Below are positions 8,398 to 17,300 of a DNA stretch of 47,986 nt, in pieces. The stretch lies in assembly GCA_016786565.1 (NCBI GenBank), contig JAEUVY010000006.1:1-47986 (forward strand), given 5' to 3'. The translations under genes were made by a program, and so were the position numbers. Position 1 is the first letter of the stretch; the number at the start of each line of letters is the position of its first letter. The notes under the pieces are model-generated. The model was not told the origin of the DNA and made no database searches. It saw only the letters and a program-made list of their open reading frames with translations. The DNA comes from Flavipsychrobacter sp. (GTDB lineage: Bacteria > Bacteroidota > Bacteroidia > Chitinophagales > Chitinophagaceae).

Positions 8398-8784
8398 CTA
8401 TGCGGCACCAATACGATGCTTAAGGTCGTGCACCTGCGAATTCCATAAACGCTCCTGATCCTTTATATCAGCCTTGTCTGCAAAATCTGTGATCCGCAAA
8501 ATTGTTTCGTTGGTCACCGGACTCTGCTCAATACTGAATTCAAAGAATTCGTCCTTTGCCATGTGGTCCCATTTATACCGTATGAACTCGTTATCAACGT
8601 GCTCTACCATGTGTGCGGTGTCAGTACTGCCGTTCCACGTAAAGTAAAATTGAGTGTCGCGCTGATCTACCTTATCAGCAAACCACTCTTGCAAACCTAC
8701 CGGTGTTGACAAAAACTCATACAAAATAGCAGGAGAGCATCGTATCGGGAACTCCACAGAGTACATTATCTTCTTTTTACTCAT
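8398..8784 (-). CDS. START-like / SRPBCC domain protein
   Basis: A 128-residue single-domain protein of the SRPBCC (AHSA1/START-like) fold, starting MSKKKIMYSVEFPIRCSPAI. The segment SPAILYEFLSTPVGLQEWFADKV is the helix-grip signature of Bacteroidota START-like proteins. The family binds hydrophobic ligands, and its role in this lineage is unknown. The frame extends upstream to a TTG at 8820. The ATG at 8784 is chosen because family members start just before the first beta strand. It diverges from rpoD. Confidence 0.85.
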   Translation of the reverse strand: MSKKKIMYSVEFPIRCSPAILYEFLSTPVGLQEWFADKVDQRDTQFYFTWNGSTDTAHMVEHVDNEFIRYKWDHMAKDEFFEFSIEQSPVTNETILRITDFADKADIKDQERLWNSQVHDLKHRIGAA

Positions 8785-8931
8785 TGTCGTACTATCGCTT
8801 ATTGATCTGTTAGGATGCAATAATAAAAAAATGCCGTTACAAACAAAATATTATTGAGCATAGTTTCAGCTTTTTTCTTCAAACACCCGCCCAAACGCAC
8901 ATTTTTGATGTTAATACAATCATAATTTTTT

Positions 8932-8962
8932 TTGGGTTGCATTGTCCAGAACCTTAGTTTTG
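8932..8962 (+). promoter_or_regulatory. Promoter of rpoD
   Basis: TTG (8932-8934), a 20-bp spacer and TAGTTTTG (8955-8962) match the consensus fully. A second identical -7 octamer, TAGTTTTG, occurs at 8993-9000 without a matching -33 box and may be a second start site. The leader from the first promoter would be about 75 nt. Confidence 0.7.
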
Positions 8963-9040
8963 TGATATAATGTCAACTTTTATTGATGCCATTAGTTTTG
9001 AGTTAATTTTTTCACACCCCCCAATTCATTGCTTATGTCG

Positions 9041-9910
9041 ATGCGTCAGCTAAAGATCACCAAGTCGATCACCAACCGCGAAAGTCAATCTCTGGAGAAA
9101 TACCTGCAAGAGATCGGGAAAGTTGATCTGATCACCCCGGAAGAAGAAGTGCAACTGGCTATCCGGATCAAACAAGGCGACCAATACGCACTTGAAAAAC
9201 TCACAAAAGCCAACCTACGCTTTGTGGTTTCTGTTGCCAAACAATATCAGAACCAAGGATTGTCCTTGAGCGATCTTATCAACGAAGGAAATCTTGGACT
9301 TATCAAAGCCGCTCAGCGCTTTGACGAAACCCGTGGATTCAAATTCATCTCTTACGCTGTTTGGTGGATCCGTCAGTCGATTCTTCAGGCTTTGGCCGAA
9401 CAATCGCGTATTGTGCGTCTCCCACTGAATAAAGTTGGCCTGTCAAACAAGATCAGTAAAGCATACTCGCAACTGGAACAGGAGTACGAGCGTGAACCAT
9501 CTACGGAGGAACTGGCTGAACTTCTTGATATCGGCACCGAAGAGGTAGAAACCACCCTGGGTGTGGCAGCTCGTCACGTGTCGGTGGATGCACCATTTGT
9601 CGACAGCGAAGACAACACTCTTCTTGATGTTCTCGAGAACCCGAATTCCGACTCGGCGGATGCCGAGTTGTACCACAGCGAATCGCTGCGTTGCGAGATC
9701 GAGCGGTCACTTAGCACCCTTACCGATCGCCAGCGCGATGTGATCAAGCTGTACTTCGGAATAGGAGTTGCTAACCCGATGAGCCTGGAAGACATTGGCG
9801 AAAAGTTCTCCCTCACACGCGAGCGCGTTCGCCAGATCAAAGACAAAGCCATAACAAAACTGCGCACAGCAAGCCGTTGCCAACTATTAAAGACATATCT
9901 GGGCAACTAA
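9041..9910 (+). CDS. rpoD: RNA polymerase primary sigma factor (RpoD/SigA)
   Basis: A 289-residue group 1 sigma factor of the short Bacteroidota type, lacking region 1.1. It starts [18 protein letters not shown], carries region 2 with the core-binding and -7-recognising segment ([33 protein letters not shown]), region 3 ([11 protein letters not shown]) and region 4 with a helix-turn-helix ([19 protein letters not shown]). This protein recognises the TTG/TAnnTTTG promoters seen across the window. ATG at 9041 is chosen because the conserved N terminus begins there; an in-frame ATG at 9035 is also possible. A strong terminator follows. Confidence 0.98.
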   Translation: MRQLKITKSITNRESQSLEKYLQEIGKVDLITPEEEVQLAIRIKQGDQYALEKLTKANLRFVVSVAKQYQNQGLSLSDLINEGNLGLIKAAQRFDETRGFKFISYAVWWIRQSILQALAEQSRIVRLPLNKVGLSNKISKAYSQLEQEYEREPSTEELAELLDIGTEEVETTLGVAARHVSVDAPFVDSEDNTLLDVLENPNSDSADAELYHSESLRCEIERSLSTLTDRQRDVIKLYFGIGVANPMSLEDIGEKFSLTRERVRQIKDKAITKLRTASRCQLLKTYLGN

Positions 9911-9934
9911 ACACTGTTAAACTCATTTTTTTTC

Positions 9935-9966
9935 AGGCAGCCACCCATCAGGTGGCTGCCTTTTTT
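9935..9966 (+). terminator. Rho-independent terminator after rpoD
   Basis: An 11-bp perfect stem, AGGCAGCCACC (9935-9945) with GGTGGCTGCCT (9951-9961), has a 5-nt loop and is followed by TTTTTT. Confidence 0.93.
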
Positions 9967-10043
9967 CTTATAATATCTGCCCAATCCCAACTCTTCCCTT
10001 TACCTGCACGTCTTTATATTAACTATCCGTAAAAATATACCCA

Positions 10044-11270
10044 ATGAAAAAGCTACACATTATCTGGCTGCTGGTCAGCTTATTGTTCAGTGGAGGTCTG
10101 ACACACGCACAATCAACTACGGTCCCCTGCCCTCCCGGCATAGACTTTGAGACCGGGCTCAGCGCCTGGTCCTACTATGTGGGGACCTGCTGCCCGTTGG
10201 TTGCCGAGACCCTCACTTCTGCCATCTCCTGCCGTCACACCCTTACATCTGCCTCGGGCCTGGTCGGTTGTTCCGCGGGTGCTTCTGCCACGGACCAGTA
10301 TGGCGGCTTCCCGATAGCTTGCCCTGCAGGTGGCACACAGTCATTGCGCATTGGCGATCTTGTGAACGGAGCGCAGGCCGAAAAGGCGCGATATTATGTT
10401 ACAGTGCCGGCCGGCACATCCAGCTACGCGCTACTGTACCATTATGCCATTGTTTTCCAGAACCCTAGCCACGCACCCTCTATGCAGCCACGTTTCGAAA
10501 CGAATGCGTTCGACACAACAGCCGGCTGGACACCGCTTGCCGGCGCGCATCACACCTATATTGCCGGTGGTGTTTTGCCGGGTTTCATTATCAATTCGGC
10601 ATGCCCTACCTGCGTACCCGTGGCTAATGCGTCGCAACCGGTACAGTATAGGGACTGGGCTACTGCCACTATCGATCTTTCTGGACTGGGTGGGCACGTA
10701 GTTGCTGTAGATTTCATGAACGGAGACTGTTCTCCCGGTGGTCACTTCTCTTACGGATACGTAGACGTTGCATGCGGCCTGTTCGAGATATCAGCAACAA
10801 TCTCCTGCGACACTACATGGACCCTGCTGTCGGCGCCTCCCGGCTACGAGAACTACACATGGTACGACAGTGCTTCGTTCACAACCACTTACTCAAACGG
10901 ATGGGTCCCTGTCAGCCCCACACCGGCATCCTATGCCGTTATCCTCCAACCCTATCCGGGATTTGGCCCTACCGACACGCTATACACAACCATTTCATGC
11001 CCCACCACCACTAATATTGCAACACACGAAGATCGCTCAGGCACGGTTCGGCTTTTTCCTAATCCTGCCGGCAATGAGCTGATGGTAGGCAATCGTACTC
11101 CATGTGAAACCGAATTGACCATTTCAAATACCGTTGGGCTGGTCATTTCGCGCCACCATTTATCGGCAGGACAAGACAGGATCAACATAGACCACCTTCC
11201 TTCAGGCATATACACCGCCACCATACGGACTCCTGCCGGCACGGAACTGAAACGGTTCTTGAAACAATAA
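10044..11270 (+). CDS. Secreted protein with T9SS type A sorting domain
   Basis: A 408-residue exported protein. Residues 1-23 form a signal peptide (positively charged start, hydrophobic core, cleavage after THA). The last 75 or so residues are a type A C-terminal sorting domain of the type IX secretion system (VRLFPNPAGNELMV ... LPSGIYTATIRTPAG ... KRFLKQ). The protein should therefore cross the outer membrane and be anchored or released at the surface. The Cys- and Pro-rich middle contains many aromatic and Thr residues and resembles adhesin-type beta domains, but I recognise no catalytic domain. It lies alone between two terminators. Confidence 0.85.
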   Translation: MKKLHIIWLLVSLLFSGGLTHAQSTTVPCPPGIDFETGLSAWSYYVGTCCPLVAETLTSAISCRHTLTSASGLVGCSAGASATDQYGGFPIACPAGGTQSLRIGDLVNGAQAEKARYYVTVPAGTSSYALLYHYAIVFQNPSHAPSMQPRFETNAFDTTAGWTPLAGAHHTYIAGGVLPGFIINSACPTCVPVANASQPVQYRDWATATIDLSGLGGHVVAVDFMNGDCSPGGHFSYGYVDVACGLFEISATISCDTTWTLLSAPPGYENYTWYDSASFTTTYSNGWVPVSPTPASYAVILQPYPGFGPTDTLYTTISCPTTTNIATHEDRSGTVRLFPNPAGNELMVGNRTPCETELTISNTVGLVISRHHLSAGQDRINIDHLPSGIYTATIRTPAGTELKRFLKQ

Positions 11271-11289
11271 AAACTGCGACCAACAAAAA

Positions 11290-11317
11290 AAGGGCGTTCC
11301 CGTATGGGAACGCCCTT
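11290..11317. terminator. Bidirectional terminator
   Basis: An 11-bp perfect stem, AGGGCGTTCCC (11291-11301) with GGGAACGCCCT (11306-11316), has a GTAT loop. A-rich sequence on the left and a pyrimidine tail on the right allow use from both strands between convergent genes. Confidence 0.85.
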
Positions 11318-11337
11318 CTCCGTTTACACCTTCCTGT

Positions 11338-11526
11338 TTACTGCTCGCAGCACCCCGGGCCATCGTCACAAGTACACTCACTGCTGCTTCCGCCGCAATC
11401 ACAGGAACCACAACCGGCAGCAGAAGCTACCGTAGCGGCCTTTTTGTTATGTTCAATAGCATATGCCGCTCCCATAGAGCCGGCTATAACAACCGCAGCT
11501 ACTGCTGCAAAAATTATCTTTTTCAT
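11338..11526 (-). CDS. Small exported Cys-rich protein
   Basis: A 62-residue protein with an N-terminal signal or anchor segment (MKKIIFAAVAAVVIAGSMGAAYA). The tail carries eight Cys in about 25 residues, in spacings such as CGSCDCGG and CTCDDGPGCC. Such density suggests metal binding (for example copper or zinc) or disulfides in the periplasm; this is inference. The A-rich leader just before ATG suggests efficient translation. It lies 71 bp downstream of another Cys-rich exported protein on the same strand, and the two may form a unit. The family is not recognised. Confidence 0.7.
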   Translation of the reverse strand: MKKIIFAAVAAVVIAGSMGAAYAIEHNKKAATVASAAGCGSCDCGGSSSECTCDDGPGCCEQ

Positions 11527-11597
11527 TTTGTTTGTTTTTGGTTTGTAATGAAATAATTAAGTCACTCTGCGGCCTGCAATCAGAGGCCTGAAACAAC

Positions 11598-11948
11598 TCA
11601 ACAAACCTCCGGAGGATGTAAAATTTCGGAAAGATAATGACTCACTAAAGTGATCTCTGCGGAACCTGAATATTGAACCATATCCACTACAACACTATTG
11701 CGATCAAATATCATCCTATTAACCGGCAAGGCATCAACGGCACATACCGAACAATGGCCAGACATAGGATTGCATCCGCCAATGCCGCAACAACCCTTAC
11801 CTTCCGATTCACATCCACCGTGACTTTCATCGTCGTTCTGACTACAACAATCTGAAGATTGCTGTGCAACGGGCATACATGTTACGGCGATGGGCTGCAC
11901 GTGCAACCAAACAAACCCGATGAATAATATGAAAGCCAGCAATCTCAT
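11598..11948 (-). CDS. Exported Cys-rich protein, possible metal-related
   Basis: A 116-residue protein with a signal peptide or anchor (MRLLAFILFIGFVWLHVQPIAV). A Cys-dense stretch follows (CMPVAQQ, DCCSQND, GCESEGKGCCGIGGC, GHCSVCAV) with a final Cys near the C terminus, about twelve in all. It vaguely resembles the Bacteroidota HYC_CC_PP-type proteins found near copper and heavy-metal genes, but the match is not secure. The frame could begin further upstream at 11981. The ATG at 11948 is chosen because a -7 promoter box (11957-11964) occupies the upstream part. It probably acts with the Cys-rich neighbour at 11338-11526. Confidence 0.65.
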   Translation of the reverse strand: MRLLAFILFIGFVWLHVQPIAVTCMPVAQQSSDCCSQNDDESHGGCESEGKGCCGIGGCNPMSGHCSVCAVDALPVNRMIFDRNSVVVDMVQYSGSAEITLVSHYLSEILHPPEVC

Positions 11949-11956
11949 TTGTCCTG

Positions 11957-11964
11957 CAAATGTA
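11957..11964 (-). promoter_or_regulatory. -7 element before the Cys-rich pair
   Basis: Minus-strand TACATTTG fits TAnnTTTG, 8 nt before the chosen ATG. A TTTG lies only 16 bp upstream, shorter than the usual 19-21 bp spacer, so the promoter is weak or differently regulated. Confidence 0.4.
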
Positions 11965-12162
11965 GATGACCTGATGGGCACAAATTATGAGCGAATGCAC
12001 ATTTTGCAAGAAATTACAATACTGTATAGATATCCTTAACAGAGCAGAAAACCACATCCCGACCCATCATTCACCCGCCCAGAACCGGCTATTATCTTTA
12101 CCTGCCGGAACGAAACATCACATTAAACATTTAACCCATTAATCAAAGACGCCGTTTTCCTC

Positions 12163-12170
12163 TAATTTCG
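12163..12170 (+). promoter_or_regulatory. Probable -7 element of tgt
   Basis: TAATTTCG differs from TAnnTTTG at one position and is followed by GCACCC as in other promoters here (the CG is part of the box, then CACCC). It ends 10 nt before the ATG, giving a leader of about 7 nt. Confidence 0.4.
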
Positions 12171-12180
12171 CACCCATCCA

Positions 12181-13311
12181 ATGGAATTCAAACTTCACAC
12201 TACCGACACAGCGTCATCTGCCAGAGCCGGCACATTATCTACAGCGCACGGCGACATCCAAACGCCCATTTTTATGCCAGTAGGCACTGTGGGGAGCGTC
12301 AAGGCTGTAACGCAACAGCAGTTGAAAGATGATGTAAATGCTCAGATCATACTCGGCAATACCTATCACCTATACCTGCGCCCGGGCACCCGCATTATTG
12401 AACAGGCCGGAGGACTTCATAAGTTCAATGGGTGGGATCGCCCGATACTCACCGACAGCGGTGGATATCAGGTATTTTCTTTGGCGGCCAACCGCAAGAT
12501 CAAGGAAGAGGGCGTGATGTTCCAATCGCACATAGATGGATCAAAACACCTGTTCACACCGGAGAATGTCATTGACACCCAGCGCACCATAGGGGCCGAT
12601 ATCATTATGGCATTCGATGAATGTCCTCCTTATCCGTCTGAGTACAGTTACGCCAAAACATCAATGGAACTCACGCATAGGTGGCTGGCTCGCTGCGTTC
12701 AGCAAATGAACAGCACCGAACCGAAATACGGATACGAACAATCGCTCTTTCCCATCGTTCAGGGAAGCACTTATAAAGACCTCCGAATAGCATCTTCCGA
12801 TTTCGTTGCAGGCATGGAGTGCGATGGCAACGCCATTGGCGGACTTTCGGTGGGCGAACCTGAAGATATGATGTATGAAATGTGTGGTCTGTGTTGCGAA
12901 AGGCTGCCGGCAGACAAGCCACGCTATCTCATGGGCGTAGGCACTCCCTGGAATATCCTCGAGAACATCGCACTCGGCGTAGATATGTTCGATTGCGTTA
13001 TGCCTACGCGAAACGGACGTAACGGCATGCTTTTCACGACACAAGGCGTGATAAACATACGCAACAAGAAGTGGGAGAATGATTTCACACCTCTGGACGA
13101 AGGGCTGGACTGCAGCACAAGCAAATTTTACACAAAAGCATACCTGCGGCACCTTTTCATCTCGTCAGAGATACTCGGCCTCACTATTGCGAGCATACAC
13201 AACCTGTCGTTTTACCTGCATCTCGTAAAGCAAGCCCGCGAACACATAATTGCCGGCGACTATACAGCATGGAAAAACAAGATGATACCGATACTGAAAC
13301 AGCGGTTGTAA
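12181..13311 (+). CDS. tgt: Queuine tRNA-ribosyltransferase
   Basis: A 376-residue tRNA-guanine transglycosylase, which exchanges G34 of GUN-anticodon tRNAs for preQ1 on the way to queuosine. Active-site motifs are intact: LTDSGGYQVFSL, AFDECPPYPSEYSYAK, GGLSVGEP, and the nucleophile D271 in FDCVMPTRNGRNG. The C-terminal zinc site is mostly missing. Where bacterial TGT has C-x-C-x2-C, this protein has Leu, C311 and Ser314; the downstream His (H340, IHNLSFY) remains. That may be a lineage trait. The start agrees with family N termini. A hairpin follows at 13320-13341. Confidence 0.97.
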   Translation: MEFKLHTTDTASSARAGTLSTAHGDIQTPIFMPVGTVGSVKAVTQQQLKDDVNAQIILGNTYHLYLRPGTRIIEQAGGLHKFNGWDRPILTDSGGYQVFSLAANRKIKEEGVMFQSHIDGSKHLFTPENVIDTQRTIGADIIMAFDECPPYPSEYSYAKTSMELTHRWLARCVQQMNSTEPKYGYEQSLFPIVQGSTYKDLRIASSDFVAGMECDGNAIGGLSVGEPEDMMYEMCGLCCERLPADKPRYLMGVGTPWNILENIALGVDMFDCVMPTRNGRNGMLFTTQGVINIRNKKWENDFTPLDEGLDCSTSKFYTKAYLRHLFISSEILGLTIASIHNLSFYLHLVKQAREHIIAGDYTAWKNKMIPILKQRL

Positions 13312-13319
13312 AACAAATT

Positions 13320-13341
13320 GGGCCACCTTTTCAGGTGGCCC
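13320..13341. terminator. Hairpin between tgt and the candidate minus-strand transcript
   Basis: A perfect 9-bp stem, GGGCCACCT (13320-13328) with AGGTGGCCC (13333-13341), has a TTTC loop on the plus strand and a stable GAAA tetraloop on the minus strand. The T-rich tail is better on the minus strand (AATTTGTTTTA). It probably ends tgt and could also end a leftward small transcript. Confidence 0.65.
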
Positions 13342-13476
13342 TTGGGTATATTCCAAAAGGAGGTATTCATTAAACACAACAGGGGGCTGGTGATTGCCGT
13401 ACCCGGCTGCATGGTCTTTAGGGGCTGTGTACCAACCGCTTTTCGAGCGATGATGAATACGTCGCATTTGCAACTT
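13320..13476 (-). ncRNA. Candidate small RNA or short-ORF transcript downstream of a LytTR-like operator
   Basis: This is a hypothesis from layout only. On the minus strand a perfect LytTR-type repeat pair (13517-13552) is followed after 28 bp by a degenerate -7 box, TATCTTGC (13481-13488), with the initiation context CACTC seen at other promoters here. About 155 nt further on comes a hairpin with a GAAA loop and T-rich tail (13320-13341). No neighbouring gene lies in this direction except tgt in antisense. An ATG frame from 13467 (MRRIHHRSKSGWYTAP...) runs on into the antisense of tgt; I cannot tell whether it is translated. The transcript could be an sRNA, a small-protein mRNA or absent. 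Confidence 0.3.
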
Positions 13477-13612
13477 GAGTGCAAGATAAATCACCCGATT
13501 CGGGTCGATCAGCACATTCCGACGAATGGTAGCTTTTTTCCGACGAATGGTAACATCCGGACATCAAACCGCACCGTAAACTGAAAAAATCAGCAAAAAC
13601 TATAACAACAGG
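13342..13612. other. Intergenic segment between convergent tgt and lytTR
   Basis: No plus-strand gene is seen. The segment holds the direct repeats at 13517-13552, a 13-bp palindrome ACCCGATTCGGGT at 13493-13505, and a -7-like box at 13481-13488, all consistent with a regulated leftward promoter. Confidence 0.5.
13517..13552 (-). promoter_or_regulatory. Putative LytTR operator: two perfect 15-bp direct repeats, 21-bp phasing
   Basis: On the minus strand TACCATTCGTCGGAA occurs twice, at 13538-13552 and 13517-13531, with a 6-bp gap, so the repeat starts are 21 bp apart. LytTR-domain regulators (AlgR, AgrA and relatives) bind paired direct repeats on one DNA face with about this phasing. The core ACCATTCGTC closely resembles known LytTR half-sites such as the AlgR-type ACCGTTCGTC. 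The LytTR gene itself ends 60 bp away. Its binding here is inferred. Confidence 0.6.
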
Positions 13613-14353
13613 CTACTTAGAGTCATCCGGACTAAACAGCTTCAGGAAATCATGTCTGATATTTCTTGCCACAGGAATCTCCTTCTTGTCTTGCATGATG
13701 ACCACCCCACCCGACTCATAACGGATAATACAATTGAGGTTAATGATGAACGACCGGTGAACCTGAAAGAACGTGCCACCATCTGTGAGGTACTTATATG
13801 TGCCAAGATTTGTAGAACACAGGTATTTCCCATTGCCGGTTGCTATTTGGGTACACTTGTTTACACTTTCCAGATAGAGAATATCATTCACATTCACATA
13901 GTCAATTCCTTGCTTTCCGGGAATTCTGATCTTTTCGTTAATCAAAGATGCACTCTTTTGATTCTGTGCGGCCATGGTCTTGTGCATGATCCGCTCAATT
14001 GCCGTGTCCACAGCAGTACTTAGCTCCTCATCTTCGATCGGCTTTAATACGTATCCGGTCGCAGCAAAAGAAAATGCTTTTAAAGCGTAATTATCGTGAG
14101 CGGTAACAAAAATGATCTCACAATCTAGCCCGGGCAATAGTTTCAGCAGGTCCAACCCGTTTTTCCCCGGCATAGAAATATCTATGAACAGCAAGTCATA
14201 CTTATTTGTTCGAAGTGCGGCAAGTGCAGCCTGCCAATGCTGAAACGTGTCTGACACATTAATATTATCATACAACTGACCGATCCTGTAGCTCAAAAGA
14301 TCAATTGCATCTTGCTCGTCGTCAACTATTACGCAATTTATTTTACGGCTCAT
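13613..14353 (-). CDS. LytTR-family response regulator
   Basis: A 246-residue two-component response regulator. Residues 4-120 form a receiver domain (acidic pair DD11-12, phospho-acceptor D58 in LLFIDISMPGKNG, conserved T in FVTAHD and K in VLKPI). Residues about 140-240 form a LytTR DNA-binding domain (ILYLESVNKCTQI ... FFQVHRSFIINLN). The frame is open further upstream to 14422, but the ATG at 14353 gives a standard N terminus, MSRKINCVIVDDE. It overlaps the kinase stop by 11 nt and is clearly its partner. Repeats resembling LytTR sites lie just beyond its 3' end at 13517-13552. Confidence 0.95.
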   Translation of the reverse strand: MSRKINCVIVDDEQDAIDLLSYRIGQLYDNINVSDTFQHWQAALAALRTNKYDLLFIDISMPGKNGLDLLKLLPGLDCEIIFVTAHDNYALKAFSFAATGYVLKPIEDEELSTAVDTAIERIMHKTMAAQNQKSASLINEKIRIPGKQGIDYVNVNDILYLESVNKCTQIATGNGKYLCSTNLGTYKYLTDGGTFFQVHRSFIINLNCIIRYESGGVVIMQDKKEIPVARNIRHDFLKLFSPDDSK

Positions 14354-17300
14354 GGTAAGGATTTTTGATAGTAATAGTGACCGTGGTTCCTGTTTGTGGA
14401 ACCTTCTTGTCAAAATACTCAATAAAAATATTCATCTTCTCGTACTTATTGAAGATGTTGACCAGATCCCTGATCATAATGTCTCCGTATGAATCTTTCA
14501 CCTGTTCGGCCCCTGCATTGTTTAGCCTGCTCTGTTCACGCCCTATACCGTTGTCATCGATCACACAAACTATACTACTCTCTTTATGCGATTTAAGGAA
14601 CCGCACAGTGATTAGTCCCGCGCCGTCCATAGGCAATATGCCGTGATTGATAGCATTTTCAACAAATGGCTGGATCAGCAGCGATGGAATTTTCGTCCCG
14701 GCAGCATCAATTTGTTGATCTACCTCAATGTCACAACTAAACCTGCTTTTAAACCGTGCCTGCTGCAACTCCATGTAATTTCTCAAATTTGCGACTTCTT
14801 CTTCTATCGAAACATACTTATTTCTGGACGACCGCAGGTAGCTACGCAAAAGTTTGGAAAACTTAGAAATGTGCACATATGCCTCGTCCATTCTGTTTTT
14901 GCTCACAAGCAAAAGCGCGGAATTGAGGGAATTAAAAATGAAATGCGGATTGATCTGTGCGTAGATCGATTTTAACTCCATTTCCATCTGCAATTGTTTT
15001 CTCGTGGTAGCTCTCAGTACAATTTTACGAGTCACATACACAACTCCGGCGATGATAAGCAACACAAGAACGACGATCCCGACCTTTGAAATAGTTTTCG
15101 CAACCCTGGTTTGCCACCACTTGGGAACAGGGTATATTTGGATCCTGTACAATTTACTCTTCCACGAATCATCGCTGGCGAAAACATAAAACGTATAATA
15201 CTCATCCCTATTAAAATACCTTGGCAGATCAATAAACTTCCCGCCATCGATTTCAACCCAGTTAATACTATCAAAAGAATAATGGAATGTCAATTGCCCT
15301 ACACCGATCGGATTAACGAGATCCAGGCCGATCCTTCCGTCGTCACCTATACGAATCGTATCCATATCATTGAGCGAACTCATACGACCATCATTCAAAT
15401 ACACAAGCCTATACATACCGTCCGCACGACTACGTAAGACCTCCACTTCATCAGAGCTCGGAATTTGCACGTTGTACAGACCTCTATCTGTATTTATATA
15501 CAGCTTGTCACCCATCACAACACAACTGTTAAGGTACTTGTACTTCAGCGATCTCACATTCAAATAAACCAGAGGATCCGAAACCTCCATTTTACCTTTT
15601 ATTGCACTGAATAAGATGCCATATTTCCATGCCACAATCAAAATATCCCCCTTAACATATACAAACGCACCGTCCTTGAACCTAATATTCCTGAAGAGCA
15701 ATTTAGCGTTTCCATTCCGCTTGTCGTAAACAAGCATATTATCATATCCGGCGATGAAAACATTACCGTTTAGTGAATCAAGTGTTACACTCAATAATTT
15801 CTTAACTCCGAGCGCATTAAGAGCATGCCTTTTGATAGTTTTCGTCCTGCTTGAATCCAACGGATCATAAACCAATATCGATGAGTTATTGTATGCCCAA
15901 TACTGTCTTTCACGACCATCCCACTTCAAGGCCTTATAAATTGTATAATCATGCACACGCCTTTTATATTCTCCACCCACTTCCCTGATCGTCATACAAC
16001 CAAAACCGGACACCTCCTCTATGTCACCGTTCATGTTACGAAACATTGCGTTGACAGAAGTCCCGAACCTGATAATTTCGGTGCGCACCAATTTGCCGGA
16101 CTGCAAAAACAAGAAGTAAGGATACGGCCCGGACACAAAAAATGTATCCCCGGCATACTGCTTGATATCGTTTACCCCTGAGAGCTCACTGGCGTCGATC
16201 CGTTTAACAACTTCCGACCGATCCAAAATGGCTATCTTCCTTTCGTCATCACTCCACCAGAAGCTCAATGAATCATTATGACTCCCTACGCAGTTATATC
16301 CTTTCAGGTCAATACCGCACTCATTAATTGCAGGCGCTTTTGCGCTCTCAAGAAACGCCCCTGACTCACTTGTACCAATACACACCCCCCAGCCACTGGC
16401 TGAATGAAATGTACTCAGATCGGACCCGGTAACAGATGGTTCCGACAGGTATTCGGGTAAATAATAACTCGCAACAACTTCAATCGAGTCTGAAACTAAA
16501 CATTTGTAGACGTATTTTTCTGTAAAAACGAAAAACGCCTCCCTGCTGTCTTGCTTCTTTTCTATATACACATACTGAACAAGATTTCCTGGTGCCTTAC
16601 CGAATTCACGCCGAATGGTTGCTCCTGTTCTGATGTTTGTTGCCAAAACGTAGTTTGACTTCTTCTGATAAGGGTAAGTGAGCACAGCCCCATCAACAAC
16701 TGTGAGCGAGTTATCATAAAAATGTCGCTCAGGAAGCGCTTGGCCGTCTTGAAACCTCGCCTTACGTCCATTTTGCAATTGATTGGAGCCAACATCGTAG
16801 CTAAATATGTCATTCCCGACAATAATAAACATTTCGCCATGTTCGTCAATGATCGGAACACACCCATGACGCAAATGGCTATGAGTCCATTTTGACGCGT
16901 ATATATTCACTGTTTTTATAGAATCATTGCGATCAAAACAGTACCTGATAGGTGCATCCAGACTCTTGAAACCCAATAGAAAACAAATGCCACTATCCCG
17001 GGGCCTTATGTGCATCGGATACACTAATTCATTCAAACCAGAGTAAGCCCCACTATACTGCCCTTCCAATAAGTAACCGGTTTCAGTGGCAATGCACCCA
17101 AGCCATATTCTTCCCTTTTTATCCTCAACAAGCTCCCAAACGTCGTCCGTAGGCAAGCCATCCTTCATATCAAACAGCTTTGACTCATATCCGTTATACC
17201 TGACAACCCCCTTATCTGTAGCGAGCCACAAATAACCAAACCTGTCTGTTATCATCCCGTACACGTGATTGGACGGCAACCCATTTTCCGCATTCAAATT

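Noticed and set aside
13165..13467. 100-codon minus-strand frame downstream of the LytTR-like site as a certain gene
   Set aside because: About half of it is antisense of tgt and it shows no family features; kept only as a possible part of the candidate small transcript.
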